A DNA stretch of 64,000 nt from Planococcus chinensis (GTDB taxonomy: Bacteria > Bacillota > Bacilli > Bacillales_A > Planococcaceae), in NCBI RefSeq assembly GCF_020071995.1, contig NZ_JABWTK010000002.1, positions 434,001 to 498,000 on the forward strand, in the 5' to 3' direction. Positions within the stretch are counted from its first letter, which is position 1. Every line of letters begins with the position of its first letter. The translations under genes and the position numbers were made by a program. Of the stretch, positions 20,593 to 27,810 are shown in pieces. The notes below the pieces were generated by a model. The model saw only the letters and a program-made list of their open reading frames with translations, did not search any database and was not told the origin of the DNA.

Positions 20593-20655
20593 AAAAAGAT
20601 CCACACTGAATGAACGCGCTTCCAGATTCGGAAGCGGCCATGCTCAGTGTGGATC
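20593..20655 (-). promoter_or_regulatory. glpFK leader terminator/antiterminator
   Basis: A 12-bp perfect outer stem GATCCACACTGA / TCAGTGTGGATC encloses an inner GCTTCC/GGAAGC stem and is followed on the minus strand by CTTTTTGTG. It lies in the glpF leader, between the promoter (20694-20722) and the glpF start, as expected for a GlpP-controlled terminator. Confidence 0.88.
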
Positions 20656-20693
20656 TCCATTTCTCCTACACAGTTCTTAACTTGTTAATACTT

Positions 20694-20722
20694 AAGTTAG
20701 CAGTTTTTGAAAGCGGTGTCAA
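20694..20722 (-). promoter_or_regulatory. glpFK promoter
   Basis: On the minus strand there is TTGACA (20722-20717), a 17-bp spacer, then TAACTT (20699-20694). The predicted transcript starts near 20687, giving a leader of about 145 nt that contains the terminator hairpin. Confidence 0.75.
20708..20721. promoter_or_regulatory. cre box (CcpA site) over the glpFK promoter
   Basis: TGAAAGCGGTGTCA fits the CcpA consensus TGWNANCGNTNWCA at every defined position. It overlaps the -35 element and the spacer, so CcpA binding should block transcription when a preferred sugar is present. Confidence 0.8.
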
Positions 20723-20738
20723 ACCCCTTTTCATATTC

Positions 20739-21287
20739 TTATAGTTCCCACAGCTCCGCTTGTGAAGTGGAAATTGCCACCGCACCGCCGCCGTACGCAA
20801 GCTCGACGTCTTCTTTCGTCCGGATCAAACCGCCGGCAATGACCGGAATGCCTGTCTGTTCGTGGACTTCTGCTATGACCGATGGAATAATTCCCGGCAG
20901 AATTTCAATATAGTCGGGTTTCACCTGATTAATCAATTTGATATTATGTTCAAGCGCATGGCTGTCGAGCAAAAACAGACGCTGGATCGTCATCAATTTG
21001 TTTTTCTTTGCCATCGCAATGACATTGCTGCGCGTCGAAACGATGCCATCCGGCTTTACTTCCCGGACCAAGTATTCAATGCCATATGCATCCGCTTTTA
21101 AGCCTTGGATTAAATCGATATGCAGAATCACTTTCTTTTTCGCTTTTTTCGCCGCCTGTACCAGCGCTTTCAGCTGTGAAAGCCGGATTTCCAGGTAAAT
21201 GATGTATTCATGCTCGCTGCTCAGCAGCCGTTCAAATTCTTTCATATTTCGTAAAACGGGCAAAACACCCTTTAATTCAGACACCAA
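20739..21287 (-). CDS. glpP: glycerol-3-phosphate-responsive antiterminator
   Basis: An RNA-binding antiterminator of 182 residues that needs glycerol-3-phosphate. GVLPVLRNMKEFERLL at the start, the VILHIDLIQGLKAD core and the TGIPVIAGGLIRTKEDV segment of its TIM-barrel-like fold are typical. It starts at a GTG with AAGGAGG 7 nt upstream. It is encoded just upstream of the glpFK promoter and acts on the two leader hairpins found here before glpF and glpD. Confidence 0.95.
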   Translation of the reverse strand: MVSELKGVLPVLRNMKEFERLLSSEHEYIIYLEIRLSQLKALVQAAKKAKKKVILHIDLIQGLKADAYGIEYLVREVKPDGIVSTRSNVIAMAKKNKLMTIQRLFLLDSHALEHNIKLINQVKPDYIEILPGIIPSVIAEVHEQTGIPVIAGGLIRTKEDVELAYGGGAVAISTSQAELWEL

Positions 21288-21394
21288 ATTTCCTCCTTAC
21301 AAATGCTCTCCGCGTTCCATTATCCACCCTTACAGGCGATGTTTCAAATCCAAATTGTGCGGAAATTGTGTCGGTGCTTGGCCCGTATACAATT

Positions 21395-24010
21395 CTATCC
21401 CTTTTTCCGCCTGCCATAGAGATAAAGCAACATCGCGGCAAGCGCTGAAAAGGCGGTCACAAGCAGCCCTTGATAAAATCCTGGAGTAATATAGGACAGT
21501 TTAATCCGGTAATCCCCCGGCTTCAACGGAATTCCACTGAAAGCGCCCTGCACTTCCAGCAATTCCGCCTGTTCTCCGTTCACTTTCAGCTTCCATTGCT
21601 TGCTGTAGGGAATCGATAAGAACAAAAAGCCTTGCTCATTGGTGGAGAAGTCCCCCGTAACTTTATTGCGTGCAACTGTCAAATTGTCCATGCTATAAAC
21701 TTCACGCTGCTTTGACTGCTGGCGAAACGCTTCATAAGAATTCCAGTACACTGTTAAATCGGACAATTTATATATGCCAGGCGACACCTCAATTTCGATC
21801 TGCTCTGTATCCCCGTCCAATCGGAACAGATAACCTTCATTGGGATAGCTATAGATATAACTGGATTCCCGCTTCAGCACTTCTTTGCCGTTGACGTTCA
21901 GCTTCATCGCCCGGTCTTCCACTGGTGTTATATCGAAGTAAACCATGTATTCCCCTGGATCTTTTTTCCGCTCAATTGGGATAATAACTTTCCCTCCTGA
22001 CTGGACCTTCAGCAAGCCATCTGCCATTGAAGCATTTTTATAAGCGGCTGCATTGTAGTCCACCTCTATTTTTTCAGGCAAGCGGTCTTTCCAGCCGTCT
22101 TTTCCCCCAACGGTGTATTGGTCTGCTACAACGAGCGTATTCAAAAACAGTGCATCCCGCTCTGCCACATTCAGCTGCTTCCATTCCGTTTCAGCTATCG
22201 TATCGGTGAACCACATATCCAAGCCAACCGCTGACTGGTTTTCGTAAACCGCATAAGTTTCGAACTCTTCCACTTTGTCATAGCCAAACGGCGCCTTCAC
22301 TTCTTTCGGCAATACTTGATACTTCACCCCAAGCCCGGTTTCCAGAGCCCATCTCCCGTCAAACAGCGAATAAGTTGATACGACGACGCCGTTTCTCAGC
22401 GGATTGGTTTGCCGGACATTATAATCGCTTTTTACAAAGGTATGCAGATTTTTCTTCAGCACACTATTGTAGGCGTTTGTACCATAATAGCCATACAACA
22501 TGGCATGATTTAAACGGTCTTTATTGAAATAGTAAGTCCGGTAAAATTCATCCCTTTCCGGCACCAGCTTTGAGAAAAATTCCTGTTCTTCCGGAAAATC
22601 CAAAGAAGGCCGGCCAAAATAGTCATCGGTTAAATTCCCGGCGCCAAACCTTTTGACGATCTCCCCGTCGGTGTAGCCAATTACATTGGCTATAGCATTT
22701 CCTGCCACCGCCAATACAAATAAACCGGCAAGCCAGGACTTCCGCTTCCAGCGGCTGATGAAATACAGCAGGACCAGCGACAGAATTCCAAAAACCAATA
22801 CAGCCAAATTATAAGGATCGGCAACGTCGCCAAGCCGTTCTTCTTTTGTATAAAGCGCCCAGGCGAATAACCCTGCCGCAGCCAACACAAATGCCAGAAG
22901 CCTTTTATTGATTTTCGCTGCCGCTGTCAGCCAGTTCGGCAATGCAAACGCTACTGCGAAATTCAGGATATGGAACCAGCGGTACTGGATATGTGAAAAT
23001 CCATTAAAGACACTGTACATATAAGGGATGAAATAACAAAGGAACAGCAGCAGCGCCAGGATGGACTTTCTCTTCGTTGGTGCATCCGTCGGCAGAAAAA
23101 TCACCAACCCTGCGATTACGGTAATAACGGGCAAACCCAGATCTCCGATATCGCCCCAAATTTGTTCCGGCAAACTGGTAAACCAGCCGTCACTGAAAAA
23201 CAAGGGAATTTCCGGTTTTATTGCCAAGCGGTCCGAATAATAAACGGACAAAACGCCAGGCAAAAAACCGGCAAACGCCAGGCCCAGACCAATGGCATAA
23301 TGCAAAAGAAGCGGCGCATAGGTTTTGAAAACCGATTTTTCCTTTAGCGGTGAGAGCACAATTGCAGCGAGCCCGTAGAAAATGCTGTTGATGAAACCAA
23401 GATAGAAGTTGCTGAAAACTGACAGAAAAATCCCCAGAATGAAAAACCGTGATTTGCCGGTCCGCTGATAATACCGCAAGCCGAAAATCGTCAAAGGCAC
23501 GTAAAGAAACGCTTCAGTCATATAATCAATTAGCGCCGCATGGGCGAAGAAAATGATCGAACTGCCATAAGTTAAAGCTGCAGCCAGCGCTTTCCATGGC
23601 TCAAACTTTTCATAACGTATGAGCCCGTACATTGCAATCATTGCCAGAAAAGATTTCAATACGGACAAATACATCTTAAAATCAATGGCACCAAGAATGC
23701 TCCAATCAAAATCAAAAAGCAGTTCTGCCAATACCACTCCGTAAAACAATGGGCTCGTCGTATAATAATAAGCAAACTCACCGAGCAGATCGCCGCCTAA
23801 GCCATACGACCATGACCAAAAAATATTGCCGTCTGCATACGACTCCACCAGATGTGGAAAGAAAAATGCAAATTGATTGATAGCGTCCAGATTGACCGCT
23901 AAATTGTAACCTTCGAACAAAAACTTCCAGTGAAACATCACCGCGGCAAGCAACAGGAACAAAACTGAAACCATATCTTTTGTGTAAGTTCCTCTGCGCT
24001 TTGTCTTCAA
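21395..24010 (-). CDS. yfhO: YfhO-family polytopic membrane glycosyltransferase
   Basis: A GT-C-like membrane protein of about 871 residues with a dozen or more helices in the first half, a large extracytoplasmic domain, and a final membrane helix before a RRKKG tail. Size and text match Bacillus YfhO, which is needed for adding GlcNAc to lipoteichoic acid together with a CsbB-type GT2 enzyme; no csbB is present nearby. The frame is open from a GTG at 24019, but AGGAG overlaps that codon and is spaced 8 nt from the TTG at 24010, which is therefore chosen. It fits with the other envelope genes in the region. Confidence 0.82.
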   Translation of the reverse strand: MKTKRRGTYTKDMVSVLFLLLAAVMFHWKFLFEGYNLAVNLDAINQFAFFFPHLVESYADGNIFWSWSYGLGGDLLGEFAYYYTTSPLFYGVVLAELLFDFDWSILGAIDFKMYLSVLKSFLAMIAMYGLIRYEKFEPWKALAAALTYGSSIIFFAHAALIDYMTEAFLYVPLTIFGLRYYQRTGKSRFFILGIFLSVFSNFYLGFINSIFYGLAAIVLSPLKEKSVFKTYAPLLLHYAIGLGLAFAGFLPGVLSVYYSDRLAIKPEIPLFFSDGWFTSLPEQIWGDIGDLGLPVITVIAGLVIFLPTDAPTKRKSILALLLFLCYFIPYMYSVFNGFSHIQYRWFHILNFAVAFALPNWLTAAAKINKRLLAFVLAAAGLFAWALYTKEERLGDVADPYNLAVLVFGILSLVLLYFISRWKRKSWLAGLFVLAVAGNAIANVIGYTDGEIVKRFGAGNLTDDYFGRPSLDFPEEQEFFSKLVPERDEFYRTYYFNKDRLNHAMLYGYYGTNAYNSVLKKNLHTFVKSDYNVRQTNPLRNGVVVSTYSLFDGRWALETGLGVKYQVLPKEVKAPFGYDKVEEFETYAVYENQSAVGLDMWFTDTIAETEWKQLNVAERDALFLNTLVVADQYTVGGKDGWKDRLPEKIEVDYNAAAYKNASMADGLLKVQSGGKVIIPIERKKDPGEYMVYFDITPVEDRAMKLNVNGKEVLKRESSYIYSYPNEGYLFRLDGDTEQIEIEVSPGIYKLSDLTVYWNSYEAFRQQSKQREVYSMDNLTVARNKVTGDFSTNEQGFLFLSIPYSKQWKLKVNGEQAELLEVQGAFSGIPLKPGDYRIKLSYITPGFYQGLLVTAFSALAAMLLYLYGRRKKG

Positions 24011-24096
24011 TGCAATCACTCCTGAATGAAAGGCTGTAGTTCCATTGAATAGCGGGCTAATTTCGGCTTATCGTATCGGCTCAACTAGATTTATAT

Positions 24097-24147
24097 GACA
24101 GAAAAACCCGCGTATCAGCCAGCGAACACTGGTACGCGGGTTCTGTC
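24097..24147. terminator. strong terminator-like hairpin upstream of yfhO
   Basis: GACAGAA..AACCCGCGTA (24097-24114) pairs with TACGCGGGTTCTGTC (24133-24147), with an inner CAG/CTG pair and a TTTTT run on the minus strand. No gene ends on that strand between here and 24467, so it may be a leader attenuator for yfhO or the end of a short non-coding transcript. Confidence 0.6.
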
Positions 24148-24464
24148 TCTTGACACATCATCCGGGTAATAGTTATCTTTACTATCCCCTGACTCCGCAA
24201 CATCAAAACCTTATCATTTTATCCAAAAGCCACCAAACCTTATACAATAGGACATCCGTAAGAATTGGGCGGGTTTCTGACGCCGGCGCAATTATGCAGA
24301 TTTTGATGCAAGAAATTCGAATTCAAAAGAATCGATTTACATGGAGAAGCTGACATTGGTAACAGCGAAAAAACAGATTGAAGCGGCTGTAAAAGCGTTC
24401 AAAATTTTATAGGAAAGAATTTATGTATGGCGACGCAAAACTTTTGAATCTTCTCGAAAAATAA
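24148..24464. other. gene-free stretch upstream of yfhO
   Basis: About 320 bases between two hairpins. A plus-strand frame ending near 24411 reads like a decayed coding fragment (NYADFDARNSNSKES.. then MEKLTLVTAKKQIEAAVKAF) but has no start signal and an upstream stop, so it is not called a gene. No RNA motif was recognised. Confidence 0.35.
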
Positions 24465-24507
24465 ATATAACCGCTTTTGAAATCAAAAATTTCAAGAGCG
24501 GTTATAT
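24465..24507 (-). terminator. terminator of the CocE-type hydrolase gene
   Basis: An 18-bp stem ATATAACCGCTYTTGAAA / TTTCAARAGCGGTTATAT with a 7-nt loop, 42 bp past the stop; on the minus strand it is followed by TTATTTTTC. Confidence 0.85.
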
Positions 24508-24521
24508 TTGAATCGAGCCTG

Positions 24522-24540
24522 AATTGCTTGTGTGCCTGGC
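24522..24540. repeat. short GTGCC repeat, copy 1
   Basis: AATTGCTTGTGTGCCTGGC, one of three similar 19-mers in intergenic DNA in this window (others at 35442 and 37442). Confidence 0.4.
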
Positions 24541-24548
24541 TCTGCATA

Positions 24549-26330
24549 TTATTTCTCCGCGCCTACCAGCCCTTTATCCGATGAATTTTCTATCGTCTGT
24601 TTATTGGCTTTTGTGGTCATCAAACCGCTCACTCCGATTAACGGCAACTTAAAGCTGGATGGATGTGCGGCATCCTGATAAATTTCAACAGTCGAAGGAG
24701 TCGGATTTAATCCCGGACCTTGAGGACCTGGCTGCCCTTCCAGCGCTTTTGCTCCGCCTGCGATGCTAACCCGGATTCGATGCCCTTTTTCAAAGACATA
24801 AGACGTTGGAAGAATCTCCACCGTATATTTCTTCGTTTCACCCGGCTTTAAAGGTTTTGGCGTAGTTTGCGAATCGGCCCGCGACGCATTCAAATAGCCG
24901 GCAACCACTTGTTTGGATGTGCCATCTGGTGCTACATCGGTGACTTGGACAACAAAATCGGCATCTTCCGCTTCCACTTCTGCCCAGAAAGTCGCCTCTA
25001 TATTCCCTGTCACTTCCGTCGGCACCGACAAAGCATCGGTTGTCCACGTCACTGTTTCTTCTTCATAAGGCTGCTGGTTAATCGGCAAACGCCCCGATGA
25101 ACTCAGCAATGACGGAAGAAACGGCCCATCTTCCGGCGAGTAGTTATAGCTTGCACTAGAACGTTTTTTATTCGGCGCTTTTGCTGTCAAAGAACCGTCA
25201 TTGATGCTGTCGATTGACTTGCTCTTTTTATCATTGAAGAATAATTCGGCATAGTTTGTATCCGCGAGCGGCCAGGAAGTTTCATAGCGCCACTGATTGG
25301 CTCCCTGTACATAAATCAGCACCGGATCTCTTTCTTCAACCTGATTGTCTTCGCCTTTCAAGTAATGATCAAACCACAAAGCCTGATAATCTTCAAACTC
25401 ATAAGGCATCACACCTGACAAATACGCATGCGAACCTGGAGAGACGATCATTTTGCTGGCGCCTCCAGCTGCACTGTACAATTCGTACGCCTCAATATTT
25501 CCCGGGCTGATATAATCATTCCATCCTCCCGAAATAAAAGCAGCTACTCCGCTGTCCGCAATTGCTTTCAATTGCTCTGTAGAAACCGAGCGCTCCTGCC
25601 ACCACTCATCGAAGTTGCGGTGCTCTTTTGCCACTTCATACTCATAGCCGCGCGCAATGCGTCCGGGGCCCGACTCCATACCGCCCGGATTCCAAAGCGT
25701 ATCATAGCAATTGGTACATGCCACTACCGGGCTGATCGCTTTCAAGCTTGGAGGCAATTCTTTTGCCGCCAGCCACTGGCTGATTCCAAGCAGCGACAGG
25801 CCTGTTGTCCCGACATTGCCATTGCTCCAAGGCTGGTCAGCGGCCCATTCTATAACGTCATAACCATCCTGTCCGTAAAAATTGTACAGTCCAGCCTCAC
25901 CGTCTGAAGTGCCGGACCCTCTCATGCTGACATGCAAAACAGCGTATCCCCGCTCCGCCAAATCAATCAGCATGCCTTCAAAAGAATTTCCGTATTCAGC
26001 GTGTCCATAGCCATTAAGCTGGACAATCGTTGGCAGTGGGCCTTCCAATCCTTCCGGCAAAAGCAACCGCCCCCGGATGACAGTCCCATCGCGTACTTCA
26101 ATTTCAACAGTTTCCTGCACTTTCACAGCATAACGTTCAAAATTTAATGTTTTTTTCTCCGTTACCCAATTCCGGTTTTCCGTACCAAAACCTTTAACTG
26201 ATGATTGGACTTGCTGCTGGGCATTTTCTTCCGCATACATAGACGGGGTGAACCCTGCTAATATCAGCGACAAACCGAGTCCTGCACTTAATAACACGTT
26301 CATCAAGCGTTGCTTCATCAACCGCATCAT
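24549..26330 (-). CDS. secreted CocE/NonD-type X-Pro dipeptidyl-peptidase-family hydrolase
   Basis: A signal peptide (hydrophobic about 11-25, then MYAEE) is followed by an alpha/beta hydrolase domain. The nucleophile elbow is GTTGLSLLGISQW; Asp and His candidates follow, the His in SPGSHAYLSG. The last third is the beta-rich jelly-roll domain of the X-Pro dipeptidyl-peptidase C-terminal type (EVTGNIEATFWAEVEAEDAD..., HRIRVSIAGG). Related enzymes cleave esters or prolyl peptides; substrate unknown. The start lies in a cluster of Met codons after AAGAAGG, so it could shift by a few codons. It has its own promoter and a cre box, which implies carbon catabolite control. Confidence 0.85.
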   Translation of the reverse strand: MMRLMKQRLMNVLLSAGLGLSLILAGFTPSMYAEENAQQQVQSSVKGFGTENRNWVTEKKTLNFERYAVKVQETVEIEVRDGTVIRGRLLLPEGLEGPLPTIVQLNGYGHAEYGNSFEGMLIDLAERGYAVLHVSMRGSGTSDGEAGLYNFYGQDGYDVIEWAADQPWSNGNVGTTGLSLLGISQWLAAKELPPSLKAISPVVACTNCYDTLWNPGGMESGPGRIARGYEYEVAKEHRNFDEWWQERSVSTEQLKAIADSGVAAFISGGWNDYISPGNIEAYELYSAAGGASKMIVSPGSHAYLSGVMPYEFEDYQALWFDHYLKGEDNQVEERDPVLIYVQGANQWRYETSWPLADTNYAELFFNDKKSKSIDSINDGSLTAKAPNKKRSSASYNYSPEDGPFLPSLLSSSGRLPINQQPYEEETVTWTTDALSVPTEVTGNIEATFWAEVEAEDADFVVQVTDVAPDGTSKQVVAGYLNASRADSQTTPKPLKPGETKKYTVEILPTSYVFEKGHRIRVSIAGGAKALEGQPGPQGPGLNPTPSTVEIYQDAAHPSSFKLPLIGVSGLMTTKANKQTIENSSDKGLVGAEK

Positions 26331-26431
26331 CCTTCTTTCTTTGATAAAATGGGTTATGTCCGGCTTTCCTGGCCCAAAAATACTCCTTTCGTAAAATTAT
26401 TTAAATATTCAGTTAATATTAAACATAAAAT

Positions 26432-26460
26432 AGTGTAAGCGTTTTCTTTCAGTCTGTCAA
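26432..26460 (-). promoter_or_regulatory. promoter of the CocE-type hydrolase gene
   Basis: On the minus strand TTGACA (26460-26455), a 17-bp spacer and TACACT (26437-26432). The implied leader is about 95 nt. Confidence 0.75.
26434..26447. promoter_or_regulatory. cre-like box over the hydrolase promoter
   Basis: AGAAAACGCTTACA (minus strand) matches the CcpA consensus except for the first base, and covers the -10 and part of the spacer. Confidence 0.65.
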
Positions 26461-26485
26461 TTGAATCCTGTAAAAAAATAAAATA

Positions 26486-26521
26486 GGAATATACAGGCAC
26501 AATAGACCGCCTATATATTCC
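26486..26521 (-). terminator. terminator of the SGNH-fold gene
   Basis: A 13-bp stem GGAATATAYAGGC / GCCTRTATATTCC (one G-U pair), followed on the minus strand by TATTTTATTTTTTT. Confidence 0.88.
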
Positions 26522-26560
26522 CATTCTTAAATTATGCTTGCCGGCTTGGCAACGGCGCAA

Positions 26561-27502
26561 TTATTCCAAACCCAGTCCTTTTTGCATGGTTTGCCACATC
26601 AGCTCGTATCCGCCGTTTTGCGGATTGGAAGTGACCGTCTGCATCAAGCTTTCGTATGCGGAACCATTTGCAAACTGTTCCTGAAAAGCATCAAACTGGG
26701 AAATGAACACATACCCTTTTTCTTCGCTTATCTTCTTCAGCACCCCGTCAATTTCTTTCATTGTAAACGCATATGGCTGCAGATCCTCTTTTGACGGCGG
26801 CGGCGACATGACAATCATATACTCTGACCGTTTATCGGCTTCCGCAAGAAGATTCCGCATCGTCGCTTCATAAGCTTCGAGTGTACTGAATATGCGGTCA
26901 TCTGTACCGATCATCACTATTACCGCATCTTCTTTCGGTTTCAGCAAACCGTCAAGATTGCGGAAAGCCCAGTCAGCTGTTTTATCCCGGATTCCTGCAT
27001 TCACGACATCAACATTTCCGAATTCCGGTTTATTGACGTAATTCCGCAATTCGTTAGCCCAAGAATCGAACTCTTTTCCGGCTTCCCGGAACGTCTCCCC
27101 GTTTCCACTGAAAATAATCCGGCCCCCATCAGGCGCTGTATAAGCAGAATGGCCATATCCGGCCGTAATCCCGTCTCCCAGCAATTTAATCGATGAAATC
27201 TTTTTATTTGCCAATAAGCTGTAAAACTCGCTTTTCTCATCTTCTTTTTCTTCGGATGTCTCGTCTGCCTCTGCTTCAGATTCTTCTTTTACTTCTGCTT
27301 CTTCTTTGTCTTCGGCTACTGTTTCAACCGTTTCTTTTTCTGCAGTTTTCTCAGCCTCTGTTCCTGCTACTTTGTTCACAGTCACTTCTGCCGGCTGTTC
27401 AACATGCTGCCCGATCTTTTCATCCCAATTCTTTTTTGAAAACCCAAATGCAATCAGCAATGCTACAATTGCCAATACCATCAACACACGAACAATTTTC
27501 AC
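26561..27502 (-). CDS. membrane-anchored SGNH/GDSL-fold protein, probably catalytically altered
   Basis: An N-terminal membrane helix (about 4-20) leads into a strongly acidic Glu/Lys/Ala linker (about 45-92) and then an SGNH-hydrolase-like domain. Block I reads LLGDGITAGYG: the nucleophile Ser of GDS is Gly at residue 111. Block III is MIGTDDR. The C-terminal DxxH block, normally near a GYELM-type helix, reads TSNPQNGGYELM, so the catalytic Asp and His also appear to be missing. It may therefore be a binding protein rather than an esterase. The GTG start has AGGAGG 9 nt upstream. It is a single-gene unit with its own terminator. Confidence 0.78.
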   Translation of the reverse strand: MKIVRVLMVLAIVALLIAFGFSKKNWDEKIGQHVEQPAEVTVNKVAGTEAEKTAEKETVETVAEDKEEAEVKEESEAEADETSEEKEDEKSEFYSLLANKKISSIKLLGDGITAGYGHSAYTAPDGGRIIFSGNGETFREAGKEFDSWANELRNYVNKPEFGNVDVVNAGIRDKTADWAFRNLDGLLKPKEDAVIVMIGTDDRIFSTLEAYEATMRNLLAEADKRSEYMIVMSPPPSKEDLQPYAFTMKEIDGVLKKISEEKGYVFISQFDAFQEQFANGSAYESLMQTVTSNPQNGGYELMWQTMQKGLGLE

Positions 27503-27586
27503 TTGTGTAAACCTCCTGAATTAATAAATCTTCCTTAATTATCTCATGACCACTAGGACAAAGGAAACAACTTTTCCAGAATGAGA

Positions 27587-27655
27587 CTAAATTGTTTTAT
27601 GCCAGATACATAAATAATTTCCATTCATTTCTCCCTCTAAAAACGGATGGCCCAT
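27587..27655 (-). CDS. possible 22-residue small protein
   Basis: An ATG at 27655 is preceded by a near-ideal site AGAAAGGAGG (complement of 27662-27671) with a 6-nt gap, opening a 22-codon frame (begins MGHPFLEGEMNG, ends WHKTI). It lies between the LTA-synthase terminator and the SGNH gene. The strong ribosome binding site is the only evidence; it could be a chance frame. The rest of the 27503-27747 gap shows nothing recognisable. Confidence 0.28.
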   Translation of the reverse strand: MGHPFLEGEMNGNYLCIWHKTI

Positions 27656-27747
27656 AATAATCCTCCTTTCTGCAGCGGTTGTATGGCAACTCCCGCTATA
27701 CAGGAACGGACAATTTTTTGTACGCTTTTAGAGAACCGCGGATACAA

Positions 27748-27800
27748 AAAGGGACTGCCCCTAAAAGCCATTTTTCATGACCTTTTGGGACAGTCCCCTT
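27748..27800. terminator. terminator of the LTA-synthase-family gene
   Basis: An imperfect long stem GGGACTGCCCCTAAAAG / CTTTTGGGACAGTCCC with flanking A and T runs, 11 bp past the stop. Confidence 0.8.
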
Positions 27801-27810
27801 CCTTTTTAAT

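Noticed and set aside
24150..24411. Plus-strand frames near 24150-24411 that read partly like protein
   Set aside because: No start signal, an interrupting stop and no recognisable family. It may be a decayed fragment but cannot be supported.
26354..26560. A 68-codon minus-strand frame between the SGNH and CocE-type genes
   Set aside because: It runs through the SGNH gene's terminator and the hydrolase promoter, so it is chance.
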